Shown: positions 23,134 to 33,095, numbered from the stretch's first letter. The stretch is 37,496 bases of DNA from Caldilineaceae bacterium (GCA_023384455.1 JAHDWH010000033.1:1-37496); one strand, 5' to 3'. Notes: generated by a model not told the origin, from the letters alone. Numbers and translations are program-made.

Positions 23134-24426
23134 CTATTCCATACCGAAACCAGCGACCTGGACAAACTCGCCACTGGTAACTGTGAAGATCTGCACACCA
23201 CCAGCCCCACACTCGCCGATTTCGTTGCAGGAGAGGGTGCCTGTCAAGCCGGCCAGACCGGAGACGCCGCGGATGGCTGTCAACAGTTCTTCCCGGTCGA
23301 TGACCAGATTGTCCCCGTCTTTCACAGCCACGGCTTTGATAGCAGTGGCGATGATCATCACCGAGTCATAGCTCTGGCCGTGGAAGGGTCCCAGATCGTC
23401 CGGGCTGACGCCGAACTTGTCCATATACTTGACGTCAAAGGTCGCGTTGGCTTCCTCGGCTTCCGCCCCGGCCACGAAGGACATATACGTGCCCTCGGCT
23501 GCGTCGCCCGCGGCTTCCAAATACTGCTTCGTGTAGGCGCCGTCGTCGCTCATAAAGAGCGCGCCATCCAGACCGGGGGTCTCGCCCATCTGCTGGGCAA
23601 TCAACGCGGCCTCGGTGGAGTAGCCGCCGAAGAAGATGAATTCCGGCCCGTTGGCCCCGATCTTGGCCAGGGCCGCGCGGAAGTCCGTGTCACCCACCTG
23701 GACGCCTTCGAAGTTGGTCACTTCGCCGCCCAGCGCCAGAATGTGGTTCTGGAAGATATCGGCCAGACCCTTGCCGTAGTCGGAATTGTCGTGCATAGCT
23801 GCGACTTTTGTCAGCCCCAGCTCGTTGAAGACGTACTCGGCATCCACAACACCCTGCAGGGCATCGCTCAACGCGGTGCGGTTGCAAACGTCACATTCGG
23901 CGGAGACGACCGCCGGGTTGGTGGCGCTGGGGGAGACGAAGGGGATGCGGGCTTCCTGCAGGGCCGGGGTCAGACCAAAGGTCTCGCCGGAGCAGGTGCC
24001 GCCGGTGACGGCCACGATTGTGGGGTCGGCAGCAAATTTGTTGCCTACGACTGTGCCCTGGTCGCCATTGCAGCCACCGTCTTCGGCCACCAGTTCAAAC
24101 AGAAATCCTTCCACGCCACCCATTTCGTTCAGATCATCCACCGCAATATCCGCGGCCTGGTGAATATCCTTGCCAGGGTCCGGGATAGGGCCGGTCAGCG
24201 CAAAAGAGCCGCCGATGCGGATGGTTTGGCCGGGGGCAATGACGACCTTACCGGTCATATCAGCAGGTGCAGCTGGGGCTTCGGCGACCGGGGCTTTGGT
24301 GGCTTCGGCGGCCGCGGCGGGTTGCTCGGCGGGGGCTGCGGCTGGCGCAACTGCCGGCGCAGGGCACGCGGCCAGCACCAGAGCCAGAATCAGCAGCAGG
24401 GCAAACAGAGGTGTTCGACGTTGCAT
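23134..24426 (-). CDS. livK: Branched-chain amino-acid-type ABC substrate-binding lipoprotein LivK
   Basis: This 430-residue protein has a Sec lipoprotein signal (RRTPLFALLLILALVLAAC, lipobox LAAC), an Ala/Pro linker to about residue 50, then the Peripla_BP_6 fold: IRIGGSFALTGPIPDPGKDI, GNKFAADPTIVAVTGGTCSG, VAAMHDNSDYGKGLAD and FIFFGGYSTEAALIAQQMGE. The start at 24426 has an AAAGGAGAAAG ribosome site; reading further upstream would add 17 unsupported residues. Two Cys pairs in the mature domain may form disulfides. The ligand is probably an amino acid or amide but is not certain. Confidence 0.92.
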   Translation of the reverse strand: MQRRTPLFALLLILALVLAACPAPAVAPAAAPAEQPAAAAEATKAPVAEAPAAPADMTGKVVIAPGQTIRIGGSFALTGPIPDPGKDIHQAADIAVDDLNEMGGVEGFLFELVAEDGGCNGDQGTVVGNKFAADPTIVAVTGGTCSGETFGLTPALQEARIPFVSPSATNPAVVSAECDVCNRTALSDALQGVVDAEYVFNELGLTKVAAMHDNSDYGKGLADIFQNHILALGGEVTNFEGVQVGDTDFRAALAKIGANGPEFIFFGGYSTEAALIAQQMGETPGLDGALFMSDDGAYTKQYLEAAGDAAEGTYMSFVAGAEAEEANATFDVKYMDKFGVSPDDLGPFHGQSYDSVMIIATAIKAVAVKDGDNLVIDREELLTAIRGVSGLAGLTGTLSCNEIGECGAGGVQIFTVTSGEFVQVAGFGME

Positions 24427-24564
24427 AACTTTCTCCTTTGAATGTACTAAAATACTTGGGGAAAAATTGTACCGCACGAAATAGTGCGGGGACTGGACAG
24501 GGCTTCATTGTCGAGGAGAGAACACAGGGGAAATGGAGCTTTGCTTCCTCGAAAAGCCATGCAA

Positions 24565-24594
24565 AATTATAGGGGGAAAGAGGGATGAATGTCA
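24565..24594 (-). promoter_or_regulatory. Consensus sigma70 promoter of the liv operon
   Basis: On the minus strand TTGACA (24594-24589), an 18-nt spacer and TATAAT (24570-24565) are both exact consensus hexamers. The start near 24558 gives a leader of about 130 nt with a small hairpin (24472-24489). It sits between the gamma-glutamyltransferase stop and livK, so the operon can be expressed independently. Confidence 0.8.
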
Positions 24595-24617
24595 AAAAAG
24601 ACGCAACACGCGGGCGT

Positions 24618-26291
24618 CTACCACCCCACGGCGCAGCCGTCCTTGCGGGGATCGCTGCCGCCGATGAGCACACCGCTCTCTGGTTCTCGCAAAATGATCT
24701 GACCGCCGCCAAAGCCGGTGCGACCCGCGCCGGTGATCGGCGCCAGGCGGTGTCCCCGTCGGGTCAGATCGGCCATCACCGCAAAATCCCACCCATCCTC
24801 CACCATCAGCAGACCGCCGCTCTCCTGCGCGCCCAGCCCGGAATGGGGGCCCGAGAGCGACCAGCGGGGCACATCCAGGGCCTGCTGGGGATTCATACCC
24901 AGCACGGCCATATTGATCATCATTTGCAGATGGCCCTGGGGCTGCATATAGCCGCCCATCACCCCGAAGGAGGCGTGAAGCTCGCCGTCCCGGGTGGTCA
25001 TGGCCGGGATAATCGTCTGGTAGGGGCGCTTGTTGGGGGCCAGCGCGTTGGGGTGTTCGGCATCCAGCACAAAGAGCGCGGCCCGATTTTGCAGGCTGAC
25101 CCCCGTGCCGGGGACGACAAGACCGCTGCCTGTGCCCTGATAGAGGCTGTTGATAAAGCTGCACGCGTTGCCCTCCCCGTCCGCTGTACTCAAGTAGACT
25201 GTATCGGAGCCAGCCATTGGGTAGCCATAGGGCACTTTCTGCGCGGCAGAACGGGGATCGATGGCGGAGCGCCGCTGCTCGGCGTACGCTTTGCTGACCA
25301 GCCCGTCCAGAGGAATCTTCACAACCCGGGGATCGCAGACCCACTGTTGGGCGTCGGCAAAGCCCAGCCGCATACATTCCACAAGGGTATGCAGCCGATC
25401 CGCCGAACTCATCCCCGCCAGATCAAAACCCGCGGCCAGATTGACCGCGATGATGGCCGCCAGCCCCTGCCCGTTGGGCGGACATTCGTAGAGACGCACA
25501 CCGTTGATGTCGGCCACAATCGGCTCGTCCCAGGTGGAGAGGTGGGCGGCCATATCCTCCGGGGTGATCCAGCCCCCATAGCGCTGGACGTGGGCGCTGA
25601 TCTTGCGGGCGAACTCGCCCTGATAGATGGCGGCCTTGCCCTCCGCGGCGACTGCGCGCATTGTCGCGCCCAGGGTGGGGATGCGCATCACCTCCCCGGC
25701 CTGGGGTGAGCGCCCGTCAATCAGCAATTCGTGGCCGCTGGGCTGCTCCGGGCCGTTGTCCCGATCACCGCTCTGCCAGTCCGGGCTGCGTAAGAGTTTT
25801 TTGACCTGTGTTGCCCAGCCATTGGCGATCCACTCGGTCACCGGGTAGCCCTCCTCCGCGGTGCGGATGGCCGGTTGCAGCACATCCGCCAGCCCCATCC
25901 GCCCGTGGCGCTCCAGCAGATCGCTCCAGCCCGCTACTGTGCCGGGGATGCTGACGGACATACCGGTAAAGTTCGGCATTTCCGTATAGCCCAGCTCCTG
26001 CACTTCGTGTATAGAGGCCGCTGCTGCTGCCCGCCCCGATCCGTTGAGCGCCGTGACTCGCTTGGTTTTGGCGTCCCAATAGAGGGCGAAACAGTCGCCG
26101 CCGATACCCGTCGAGAGAGGCTCGACAACATTTAGCATCGCTGCGGTGGCAATGGCCGCGTCCGCGGCGTTGCCTCCCGCCTGTAAAATTGAGAGACCGG
26201 CCTGGGCAGCCAGGGGTTGGCTGGTGGCGACCATTCCATTGCGGGCCAGCACATTGCTGCGCCGGGATCGGAAAGTAAAATCGAAGTTCAT
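24618..26291 (-). CDS. Gamma-glutamyltransferase family protein (YwrD-like, cytoplasmic)
   Basis: This 557-residue protein matches Ntn-hydrolase gamma-glutamyltransferases: ATSQPLAAQAGLSILQAGGN with AADAAIATAAMLNVVEPLST near the N-terminus, GIGGDCFALYWD, and the autoprocessing site SDTVYLSTADGEGN. There T364 is the expected nucleophile and cleavage point. CSFINSLYQGTGSGLVVPGT and the conserved MGGYMQPQGHLQ follow. There is no signal peptide, as in YwrD-type members and unlike secreted GGT. It may hydrolyse gamma-glutamyl compounds or glutathione; its specificity is unknown. It lies on the same strand, just upstream of the liv operon, so released amino acids or peptides may be related to what that transporter imports (inference). 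Confidence 0.88.
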   Translation of the reverse strand: MNFDFTFRSRRSNVLARNGMVATSQPLAAQAGLSILQAGGNAADAAIATAAMLNVVEPLSTGIGGDCFALYWDAKTKRVTALNGSGRAAAAASIHEVQELGYTEMPNFTGMSVSIPGTVAGWSDLLERHGRMGLADVLQPAIRTAEEGYPVTEWIANGWATQVKKLLRSPDWQSGDRDNGPEQPSGHELLIDGRSPQAGEVMRIPTLGATMRAVAAEGKAAIYQGEFARKISAHVQRYGGWITPEDMAAHLSTWDEPIVADINGVRLYECPPNGQGLAAIIAVNLAAGFDLAGMSSADRLHTLVECMRLGFADAQQWVCDPRVVKIPLDGLVSKAYAEQRRSAIDPRSAAQKVPYGYPMAGSDTVYLSTADGEGNACSFINSLYQGTGSGLVVPGTGVSLQNRAALFVLDAEHPNALAPNKRPYQTIIPAMTTRDGELHASFGVMGGYMQPQGHLQMMINMAVLGMNPQQALDVPRWSLSGPHSGLGAQESGGLLMVEDGWDFAVMADLTRRGHRLAPITGAGRTGFGGGQIILREPESGVLIGGSDPRKDGCAVGW

Positions 26292-26392
26292 TGGGTTGCC
26301 TTTCGCGGGGACTGATAGGAACGAAGTAGGGCAGTAGCCATATCGAAGTCTGTTTTTGCCCGATTTTCAATCGACAGTTGAATCATAGAGGG

Positions 26393-26421
26393 ATGATAGT
26401 CCATATAGCCGGGAAGTTCAA
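26393..26421 (-). promoter_or_regulatory. Possible promoter of the gamma-glutamyltransferase gene
   Basis: On the minus strand TTGAAC (26421-26416), a 17-nt spacer and TATCAT (26398-26393). It is about 100 bp upstream of the ATG at 26291. The match is moderate. The rest of the 260-bp gap (26292-26551) shows nothing else clear. Confidence 0.4.
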
Positions 26422-26551
26422 ACCGGGGTTTTCCTGGGGTGCGTCCCCATATCCCAGACGCGCCATTTTCCCGGATGACCAAACTCTTTTTGGCGGAATG
26501 ATTGGGCTACGGTAGACTGTAGACTGCGATGCAACGACGGCTCTCAGGTAT

Positions 26552-27355
26552 ATGCTCTGGGGTTTTGCCCAGGGCATTGGATGGACGGTTATGGGTTTTC
26601 TGATCCAATATCTCGCCGACGCTGCACCCTGGATCTACTTCCTGTGCGGCTTGGCGGCGCTTATCCAACTCTATCGAACCTGGCAAGTGCGCGCCGAACG
26701 CCGCCAGGCCATTTTCTCGTTGGAACGGGACAAAGCTGTCAACGATCTCTACGATATTTTTGTGCGCGCCATCGGCATTCTGGTCGTGATGGGTATCACC
26801 TATTTTGTCAGCAATACCCTCTCGACCGCGGTGGAGCCGATTGTCGCCCGTACCCTGAACCCCACACCCCAGGCCGCGGCTCTGCTGCCTACACCGACCA
26901 ATACACCCTTGCCCGCTACGATAACGCCGACAATTACCCCAACCGCACTCTCCCAGGCAGTGACAGCGGCGGAAACACCGGTGGCGGCGGCGGCGGCTCC
27001 GCCCACGGCCACACCCGTGCCCGCGCCCGCGGTTGCGCCGGCCCTCTGCCCGGACGCCCGGGCCAGTATCGTTTCGCCGGGCAATGGCGCGCTGGTGGGC
27101 GGCGTAGTCTCGTTGGTGGGCACAGCGCAACACGACCACCTGGACTATTATAAGCTGGAATATGCCCACGGCAGCGATGCCAGCCAGGGATTTTCCTATT
27201 TTGACGGGGGGCAGAGCCAGGTGGTGGGGGGGCTGCTTGGCTTGTTCAACAGCCCAGCCTATGCCAACGGCGTCTATACCCTGCGCCTGGTGGTGGTGGA
27301 CACCTCTGGTAACTATCCTTTGCCCTGTCGGGTAACGATCACTGTGCAGAACTGA
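26552..27355 (+). CDS. Membrane-anchored protein with Thr/Pro linker and C-terminal Ig-like domain
   Basis: This 267-residue protein of unknown function has two hydrophobic segments near the start (about 6-24 and 25-41), a charged cytoplasmic-looking stretch (RTWQVRAERRQAIFSLERDK), and a third transmembrane segment near 70-90 (FVRAIGILVVMGITYFVSNT). A Thr/Pro/Ala linker covers about 103-165. An extracytoplasmic beta-rich domain follows (PDARASIVSPGNGALVGGVV ... DYYKLEYAHG ... LRLVVVDTSGNYPLPCRVTI), resembling bacterial Ig-like folds, with one Cys at each end that could form a disulfide. It is 15 bp from the next gene and likely in one operon with the following two. Confidence 0.7.
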   Translation: MLWGFAQGIGWTVMGFLIQYLADAAPWIYFLCGLAALIQLYRTWQVRAERRQAIFSLERDKAVNDLYDIFVRAIGILVVMGITYFVSNTLSTAVEPIVARTLNPTPQAAALLPTPTNTPLPATITPTITPTALSQAVTAAETPVAAAAAPPTATPVPAPAVAPALCPDARASIVSPGNGALVGGVVSLVGTAQHDHLDYYKLEYAHGSDASQGFSYFDGGQSQVVGGLLGLFNSPAYANGVYTLRLVVVDTSGNYPLPCRVTITVQN

Positions 27356-27370
27356 GAGCAATTTTACTTT

Positions 27371-30300
27371 ATGACTGACGAGCAAAAACCAGCGGAAGCC
27401 CTTCCCGGCTCTGAAAATTCTGCCGAAAATCCTGCACCAGACGACAATACCGGGCTGGAAGGGTACGGCTATCTCTTCACCCGTGCCAATCTGTTGATCG
27501 GCGGGGGCGCGCTCTTCTCTCTGCTTCTGCTGACAATCTTTCTTGTCTATAATATCGGCCTTTCCCGGGGGCGGCTGGCTGGCACAGAATCGGCTGGCAC
27601 AGAAGATGTGACGGCCACGCCGATTCTTCTGTTGGCCGATGCTACCGCCACCCAAGTCATCCCATCGGCCACCCCTACCCAACCCCCGGCGACCGCAACC
27701 CCCCTCCCGCCTACACCGCTTCCCCCAACCGCTACGCCGGACAACGCAGCCCTGGCCCACGCCAGCGCAGATCGCTTTGTCAGCCAGGCGGCCGCGGCTC
27801 TCTCGCTTTTGGCGGTGGATGTGCGCCCGGCCGCGGCCGAGACAATCCTGCGGGTGTTGGCCCAGGGCGAGGGAATGGAAAACCAGGGCTTTCCGCTGAC
27901 ACAGATTCCGGCTGACCGCTGGGCTGTCACAACTTCTATGCGCATCGGCGATGACCGAACGATTCCGATTCTTTTCTGGGAAGAGAGACCGGGGAGCGAG
28001 AATGTCCGGGGGGAGCGGTTGGATGCGCTCCTGGCCCAGGCAGACGAAATGGCCTGGAGTGTGGGCCAGGCCACGCTGACCAGCGGGGCAGATGGCGCGC
28101 TGCTGGGCCTTTTTGTGACAGAAGACGCTGCCAGCGGCACGGCCAGGGAGAATCTGTTGCGATTCACCCCGGATGGGGGTTGGCAACAGATTTGGCAGGG
28201 CGATAGGGGGCAGGAATGGCCCGCAGAAGCGGCTGAGTACACTGCACTCTTTATCCAGGAGACGGATGGCAGCTACCGTCCCCGCAGCGAATCCGACCCC
28301 GTGGCGATTGCCAGCACGGGGCTGGACGTACCAGTGGCGGAAACCGCCACACCCCTGCCATCCGATACGCCGACAGCCACCGAGACGGCTACTGCCACGG
28401 CCACAGAGACCCCCACAGAGACAGCTACCGCCACTGCCACACCCAGCACAACCGCCACAGACACGGCGACGGCGACGCCCATCTCCACCCCAACAGAGAC
28501 GCCTCTGCCCACGGATACCCCAACGCCGACAGCGACAGCCAGCGCTCTGCCCACAGAGACACCGACGGAGACAGCCGCCGCTACCCCAACAGAGACGCCT
28601 CTGCCCACAGAGACGCCAACAGAGACAGCCACTGCCACAGAGACAGCCACGGAAACACCCCTGCCCACAGCCACGCCCACGGCTATCCCTACGGATACAC
28701 CCACGCCTCTGCCCACAGCGACACCGACAGAGACCGCCACGGATAGACCGACGGCAACGCCCCTGCCCACGGCTACACCGACCGTTGCAGTGCCGAAGCC
28801 GCCTGCCGGGCCACCGGTCATCGGCACAATTGTTCTCTTCCCGGCCCGTATGCGCGCCGGCCCCACCACCAGCAGCGAAATTGTCGCCCGGCTGGTAGGT
28901 GGCGTGCGGGTTGTCCTGCTGGGTATCACTGAAGAGGGCAACTGGGCCTTCGTGCAGGTGGATGCGCCCCAGACGGCAGAGGACGGACTTCTCGGCTGGA
29001 TGGCGTTGGAGTTGATGGCTGTGGACGGGGAGCTGGGCAGCCTGCCCCTCTACGATAGTCAGGGCAATCTGTTGGCCCCAACCCCGACCGCAACCGCCGA
29101 GGTCCTGACACCGCCCCAGAGAGAGCCTACGGCCACACCCCGGCCACCCTCCATCCCCACCCCGACAGCCACCCTGAGCTTGGGTCCCTCCCGACCGATC
29201 TTCGGCACGCTTGTCCCGGCGGACGCACCCACGGCCACCGAGACGGCTACCACCGGGGCCACCCGGGTCCAGCCCACAGCTACTGCGCCCGCTCCTGTGA
29301 CGCCAATCCAACCCAGGCCAGAACGGGGCGCCGGCATTGCCATCGTCTCGTCGGCTGCGCCCGGCCCGGCCAACGGCTCTCTGGTGCTGACGGTTGGGGG
29401 GAAGAATGTCCCGGCCAATCCCCTGCTGCCGGTTCCTGTGCAGAGCAGCGATGGCCGCGCTTTTCAATTGCTGCTGGACATTACCCGGGAAGGGCAGGTG
29501 GAAATCTGGAGCGGGCTGATCGGTGAAGCCCAGGGGCGCTGGCTTCCGGCCCGGGGCGAACTTCTCTGGCCCGGCGTGCGGCTTTATGTGCAGGGGGGGC
29601 TGGTGGCGGGTACAGCCGACATCCGGGCCGAGTCGGTGCGTATTGCCGGGCTGCCTGCCCAGGCCCGGATGGTGACAGGCGCTGTGGCCGAGATCGGCCA
29701 GGCCCAGGCCAGTGGCAGCGGCGTGGCCCTGGTGGGCAGCCGGGACGAGACGAGCATCTATCTGCTGGAAAGCAGTGGAAAGCTGACGTCCATTGGGGCT
29801 AACGGACAGCGGGCGATTCCTGTGTTGGGCGAAGCGGGCGGGCTGATTGTGCCCGCACCCAATGCACCCGCGGGGATCAACAGCTTCACCCTTCTGCAGG
29901 ACAGCGGCGATCTGATGGAGATTCTGGCCCAGCCCCTTTACAACATCCGGGGGATTGTGGCCGACGGCGCGGGTTCGATTCTCTGGATCGAGACGCCCCA
30001 GGTGGGGTTGAGCCAGTGGCAGTTGTGGGAATATCGGCTGGCCGAGAATCAGGTGCATCTGTTGGCCCAGGAGAATCTGGAGGTCTTTGGGGGTAAGGAC
30101 GATCCCCTGCTGCCTTCCCTGGCCGGTGTGGTGGCCGGGGAGACAGGCGGCTGGTGGTATCTGCTGGAGACGGCCAAACCCCAAAATCAGCAGACGAACG
30201 CCGGCTTCTTCCAGGTGAATCTGACCCCGGATGGGCGGGCCGACGAAGTGCGGCGGCTGATGGCCGAAGGCAGTTATCGCGCGCCGCTCTACGTCAGCCC

Positions 30301-30826
30301 GAATGGACGACGGCTGGCTTATCTCGCCTACGATCCCAATCAGCCCAGCCTGACCGCGGGTTTTGTCCAGCCCAGCAATCGGCTTTGGGTGCGGCCCGTA
30401 GGCGACGGGGCCTTTGGCAATGATCAGCCCCTGGCCGCCTATCAGACAGAAAACCGTTTTGAATTTCTGACCCCCAGCCTGGCCTGGCGGGATGACCAGC
30501 GGATTGTGCTGACCCGCAGCCGTTTCTCGCCCGTGGGCGTCTTTGCCCTGGATACTTTTGGGGTTACGGAAGTGAATATAGCGGGTGACACGCCCCAATC
30601 TGCTTCCCACCTGTTGCGGATTGGCAGCGTCATCAAAGACAGCGCCATCTGTCGGGATGACGGACGTATTCTCCTGAGTGTGGTCGATGAGTCGGGGGTC
30701 TATCGGCTGGCTGAATGGACAGGCGAGGGCAAGCCGATTCCCCTGGCCGATCTGCCCGTCCGTCTGGACCGCATCTTTGCCTGCTGGCGGCTGCCCGATG
30801 GAGCGTTCACAGTCACTGCGCCATGA
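27371..30826 (+). CDS. Giant cell-surface protein: TM anchor, Thr/Pro linkers, SH3b-like domain, beta-propeller-like C-terminus
   Basis: This 1151-residue protein has a short cytoplasmic tail and one transmembrane helix ([20 protein letters not shown], about 41-60). A Thr/Pro linker (80-120) leads to an uncharacterised domain (about 121-320), then a very long linker (about 330-475) of TPTET/TATET units. An SH3b-like domain follows ([20 protein letters not shown] ... WAFVQVD, about 486-560), then a second linker (570-660). The C-terminal 480 residues hold repeated strands such as [17 protein letters not shown] and [20 protein letters not shown], as in TolB/WD40-like propellers. A cell-wall-attached sensor or scaffold is plausible. 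Its stop overlaps the next start (ATGA, 30823-30826). No enzyme motif was recognised. Confidence 0.72.
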   Translation: MTDEQKPAEALPGSENSAENPAPDDNTGLEGYGYLFTRANLLIGGGALFSLLLLTIFLVYNIGLSRGRLAGTESAGTEDVTATPILLLADATATQVIPSATPTQPPATATPLPPTPLPPTATPDNAALAHASADRFVSQAAAALSLLAVDVRPAAAETILRVLAQGEGMENQGFPLTQIPADRWAVTTSMRIGDDRTIPILFWEERPGSENVRGERLDALLAQADEMAWSVGQATLTSGADGALLGLFVTEDAASGTARENLLRFTPDGGWQQIWQGDRGQEWPAEAAEYTALFIQETDGSYRPRSESDPVAIASTGLDVPVAETATPLPSDTPTATETATATATETPTETATATATPSTTATDTATATPISTPTETPLPTDTPTPTATASALPTETPTETAAATPTETPLPTETPTETATATETATETPLPTATPTAIPTDTPTPLPTATPTETATDRPTATPLPTATPTVAVPKPPAGPPVIGTIVLFPARMRAGPTTSSEIVARLVGGVRVVLLGITEEGNWAFVQVDAPQTAEDGLLGWMALELMAVDGELGSLPLYDSQGNLLAPTPTATAEVLTPPQREPTATPRPPSIPTPTATLSLGPSRPIFGTLVPADAPTATETATTGATRVQPTATAPAPVTPIQPRPERGAGIAIVSSAAPGPANGSLVLTVGGKNVPANPLLPVPVQSSDGRAFQLLLDITREGQVEIWSGLIGEAQGRWLPARGELLWPGVRLYVQGGLVAGTADIRAESVRIAGLPAQARMVTGAVAEIGQAQASGSGVALVGSRDETSIYLLESSGKLTSIGANGQRAIPVLGEAGGLIVPAPNAPAGINSFTLLQDSGDLMEILAQPLYNIRGIVADGAGSILWIETPQVGLSQWQLWEYRLAENQVHLLAQENLEVFGGKDDPLLPSLAGVVAGETGGWWYLLETAKPQNQQTNAGFFQVNLTPDGRADEVRRLMAEGSYRAPLYVSPNGRRLAYLAYDPNQPSLTAGFVQPSNRLWVRPVGDGAFGNDQPLAAYQTENRFEFLTPSLAWRDDQRIVLTRSRFSPVGVFALDTFGVTEVNIAGDTPQSASHLLRIGSVIKDSAICRDDGRILLSVVDESGVYRLAEWTGEGKPIPLADLPVRLDRIFACWRLPDGAFTVTAP
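28365..28790 (+). repeat. Thr/Pro linker-coding DNA repeats
   Basis: This stretch is imperfect tandem repetition of words such as ccacagagacgcc and cctctgcccacag encoding [15 protein letters not shown] sequence. Such DNA is prone to slippage and length variation. The opposite strand is also open throughout because of this composition. Confidence 0.7.
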
Positions 30827-31635
30827 CCCTTCTGTCAGCCCTGCCCATTGCCCGATATAGCGCGGTTTGGCCGGATGACTGGCTGCACTTTGCCGGCTGG
30901 CAAGACCTGCTCTTTGCCGGGCTGGGGTTGACCCTGGGGCTGCTGCTGGTGATCTGGTGGCGGCAGCAGAGCAGCCGCTGGTATTCGCTCTTTGCCGGCA
31001 CTCTGCTGCTGGGGATGGTATTGAATATTGGCAGCCTCTACCTTTTTGTGATACCGCCCTATAGCGCGGGTTGTCCCACTGGTTGCCTGGGGCGGCTGGG
31101 CTATCCGCTACCCTTCGCTACCGTCGGTCTCGATGGAAATAGCAAACTCTATCTGGTCGATTTTATTCTCAATCTGATTCTGCTCTGGCTGCTCTGGCTG
31201 GGGGGCACTGTTCTGTGGCGGGTGCTAAGCGAAGCTGTAGAGCTGCGCTTTCGCACACTCCGCTTTCGCTTTTTCTTTTTTCTGCTGGTCGGTGTGCTGC
31301 CCTGGGCTTTGCTTCCCCGTTTTCTCAGCCCACCCCAGATTGATACTTTTGGTGAAGACCAGCGAATAGCCATCAACGCCCGGCGGGCGGCAGAGCTGAC
31401 CTACGATGTGACCGGGCTGTGGATTCAGCGGCTGGCGGTGGAGGACATTCGCTATACGCCCCTGCAAGTTCCCTCCATTTTTGGGGGTGCCCAGCAACCC
31501 CAGTCCCAAGTCTGCTTGCGGGGGTATACCTGGTTTTACATTCCCTGGCAACGCTATCTGGTCACCCTGGATCGCACAGGTGTCACCGCGCTCAATATGC
31601 AGCGGCTGGACCTGGCCGGAAGCTGCTGGAAGTAA
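30823..31635 (+). CDS. Four-helix membrane protein of unknown function
   Basis: This 270-residue protein starts at an ATG that overlaps the upstream stop (ATGA), so the two are translationally coupled. Hydrophobic helices are seen at about 27-46 ([18 protein letters not shown]), 55-78, 115-138 ([19 protein letters not shown]) and 150-172 ([18 protein letters not shown]). A soluble C-terminal part of about 95 residues contains two Cys. No family was recognised. Its position suggests a membrane partner of the surface protein encoded just upstream. Confidence 0.65.
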   Translation: MTLLSALPIARYSAVWPDDWLHFAGWQDLLFAGLGLTLGLLLVIWWRQQSSRWYSLFAGTLLLGMVLNIGSLYLFVIPPYSAGCPTGCLGRLGYPLPFATVGLDGNSKLYLVDFILNLILLWLLWLGGTVLWRVLSEAVELRFRTLRFRFFFFLLVGVLPWALLPRFLSPPQIDTFGEDQRIAINARRAAELTYDVTGLWIQRLAVEDIRYTPLQVPSIFGGAQQPQSQVCLRGYTWFYIPWQRYLVTLDRTGVTALNMQRLDLAGSCWK

Positions 31636-31639
31636 GGAA

Positions 31640-31741
31640 GATGACAAGGTGACAAGGTGACAGGGGTGACAAGGTGACAGGGGTGACAAGGTGAATGCCT
31701 TCCGTCACCCTGTCACCCTGTCACCCCGTCACCTTGTCATC
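31640..31741. repeat. Inverted octad array, GGTGACA type
   Basis: The left arm (31640-31695) is TGACAAGG/TGACAGGGG units; the right arm (31702-31741) is the complement of the same units. gatgacaaggtgac (31640-31653) pairs exactly with gtcaccttgtcatc (31728-31741). It begins four bases after a plus-strand stop codon and contains the stop (31737-31739) of the minus-strand DUF3179 remnant. It could serve as a bidirectional terminator. Confidence 0.75.
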
Positions 31742-32102
31742 CCTTATAGAGTTCCGTGTTGGGGAAGAAGGCGGCCCAGGCGAACCAGAAATGGTCAAAG
31801 TGGATAAGCTCGGTCAGGCGGCTGCCAGCCAGAGGGCCGCTGATGGCTTTGCCCAGAATGTTCCAGGTGGATTGGGTCTGGCTGTCCACAAAGCCGCTCT
31901 GCCCATCGCCGCTGAAAGAGAGTAGCTGGCCGTCTGCTGTGCGCTCGAAAATCGCCACAACCCCCACATCCCTGCCCTGGCTGATCTGGCGGGAATCCAG
32001 CGCGCTGGTGGCACCGGCTCGGTGAAAGAGAACAATCGGGCGGCCATCGAATTCATCCTCCACAACGCCCCGTGTTGCATTGGTTTGCTCCCGTAGACTA
32101 GA
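31737..32102 (-). pseudogene. DUF3179 protein remnant, C-terminal part only
   Basis: The frame reads SLREQTNATRGVVEDEFDGR, then PIVLFHRAGATSALDS, QGRDVGVVAIFER and, near the end, STWNILGKAISGPLAGSRLT and HFWFAWAAFFPNTELYKG. This is the conserved C-terminal part of DUF3179 proteins (STWN.LG.AVSGPLAG, FWFAWAAFHPDT). The N-terminal two thirds are absent. Upstream the frame runs into element A copy 3 and then antisense to the next gene, with no credible start or ribosome site. It is therefore a truncated pseudogene. The stop lies in the octad array. Confidence 0.75.
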
Positions 32103-32162
32103 ATCAGTGTTGCAATTAGTCTGACACGGGGTCTGCTCGGCGGCTGTAGTGCGCCCTACGCC

Positions 32163-32250
32163 GTAACTGCGCACCCCACCCTGCCTCCCCCACTGTGGGG
32201 GAGGAGTCGATCCACTTCCCTCCCTGGAATGGGGAGGGCTAGGGAGGGGT
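32163..32250. repeat. Dispersed palindromic element A, copy 3
   Basis: It starts GTAACTGCGCACCCC, carries the exact core ctcccccactgtgggggag (32185-32203), and continues with cttccctccctggaatgggg, matching copy 1 in the same orientation. The right terminal repeat is not recognisable, so it may be truncated. It lies about 60 bp from the break point of the DUF3179 remnant. Confidence 0.7.
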
Positions 32251-32318
32251 CCAGGGCCGCGCCGCCGCAACTGATCCCCTTGCGCCTTATCCACCCATAT
32301 ACGAAAGGTCTGGCCTCT

Positions 32319-33095
32319 ATGGCTGTCCAGGAACCCTCTCTGTCCGAACTGATGAACTTCGCCAAAACTCTGGCCGACGAAAGCGGCGCTCTGATCCGGG
32401 GCTATTTCCGCTCGGGCTACGATGTGGAGCAGAAAGCCGACGCCTCGCCGGTGACTGTTGCCGACCGGGGCGCAGAGCAGCTTATGCGTCAGCGCATTCA
32501 GGCGGTCTATCCGGGCCACGGCATTCTCGGCGAAGAGTACGGGGCGCACCAGCCCGACGCCGAATACCGCTGGGTGTTGGATCCCATCGATGGCACGAAG
32601 AATTTTATCAGCCACAGCTATCTTTTTGGCACGCTGATCGCCCTGTTGAAAAATGGCAGACCCATTCTGGGCGTCATCCACCAGCCAATTGTGGGGGACT
32701 TTCTGATTGGCAACGGCAAGGGCGCGTGGCTCAATGACAGGCCCGTGCAGGTCGCTCCCTGTAGCCGGGTGGAGGATGCCGTATTGCTTACCTCGGACCA
32801 CTGGAATACCTTCGACTATCAGAACGGCTCTGCCTTTGAAGCCCTGAGCAAACGGGTGTTGCGCTACCGCACCTGGGGGGACTGCCACGGCTATCTGCTC
32901 GTGGCTACCGGGGGCGCACACCTTATGACCGATCCGATTATGAACGAATGGGACTATATGGCGCTGATCCCGATTGTGGAAGGGGCAGGCGGGCGCATTA
33001 CCAACTGGCAGGGGGAGGACCCATTGACAGGCAGCGGTATTGTGGCAAGCTGTGGGAGCATCCACGACGAAGTGATACGCCTGCTCAACCCCTGA
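32319..33095 (+). CDS. hisN: Histidinol-phosphatase of the inositol monophosphatase family (HisN type)
   Basis: This 258-residue protein has the IMPase metal motifs GEEYG (about 70-74) and DPIDGTKNFISHSYLFGTLI (about 88-107), and a C-terminal NEWDYMALIPIVEGAGGRIT. WGDCHGYLLVATGGAHLMTD and NEWDYMALIPI are typical of HisN-like histidinol-phosphate phosphatases, not of general inositol phosphatases. It would convert L-histidinol phosphate to L-histidinol in histidine synthesis, Mg2+-dependent. ATG 32319 is preceded by GAAAGGTCTGGCCTCT. Other family activities (inositol or fructose-bisphosphate phosphatase) remain possible because no his genes are adjacent. Confidence 0.8.
   Translation: MAVQEPSLSELMNFAKTLADESGALIRGYFRSGYDVEQKADASPVTVADRGAEQLMRQRIQAVYPGHGILGEEYGAHQPDAEYRWVLDPIDGTKNFISHSYLFGTLIALLKNGRPILGVIHQPIVGDFLIGNGKGAWLNDRPVQVAPCSRVEDAVLLTSDHWNTFDYQNGSAFEALSKRVLRYRTWGDCHGYLLVATGGAHLMTDPIMNEWDYMALIPIVEGAGGRITNWQGEDPLTGSGIVASCGSIHDEVIRLLNP

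Noticed and set aside
26507..30610. A continuous 1367-codon open frame on the minus strand opposite the large surface-protein gene
   Set aside because: Its residues are low-complexity Gly/Arg/Cys sequence arising from the Thr/Pro-coding strand, it has no recognisable domain or ribosome site, and the plus strand has clear domains and operon structure.
31640..31741. CRISPR array
   Set aside because: Units are 8-9 nt with no spacers, and the two halves are inverted; no cas gene is nearby.
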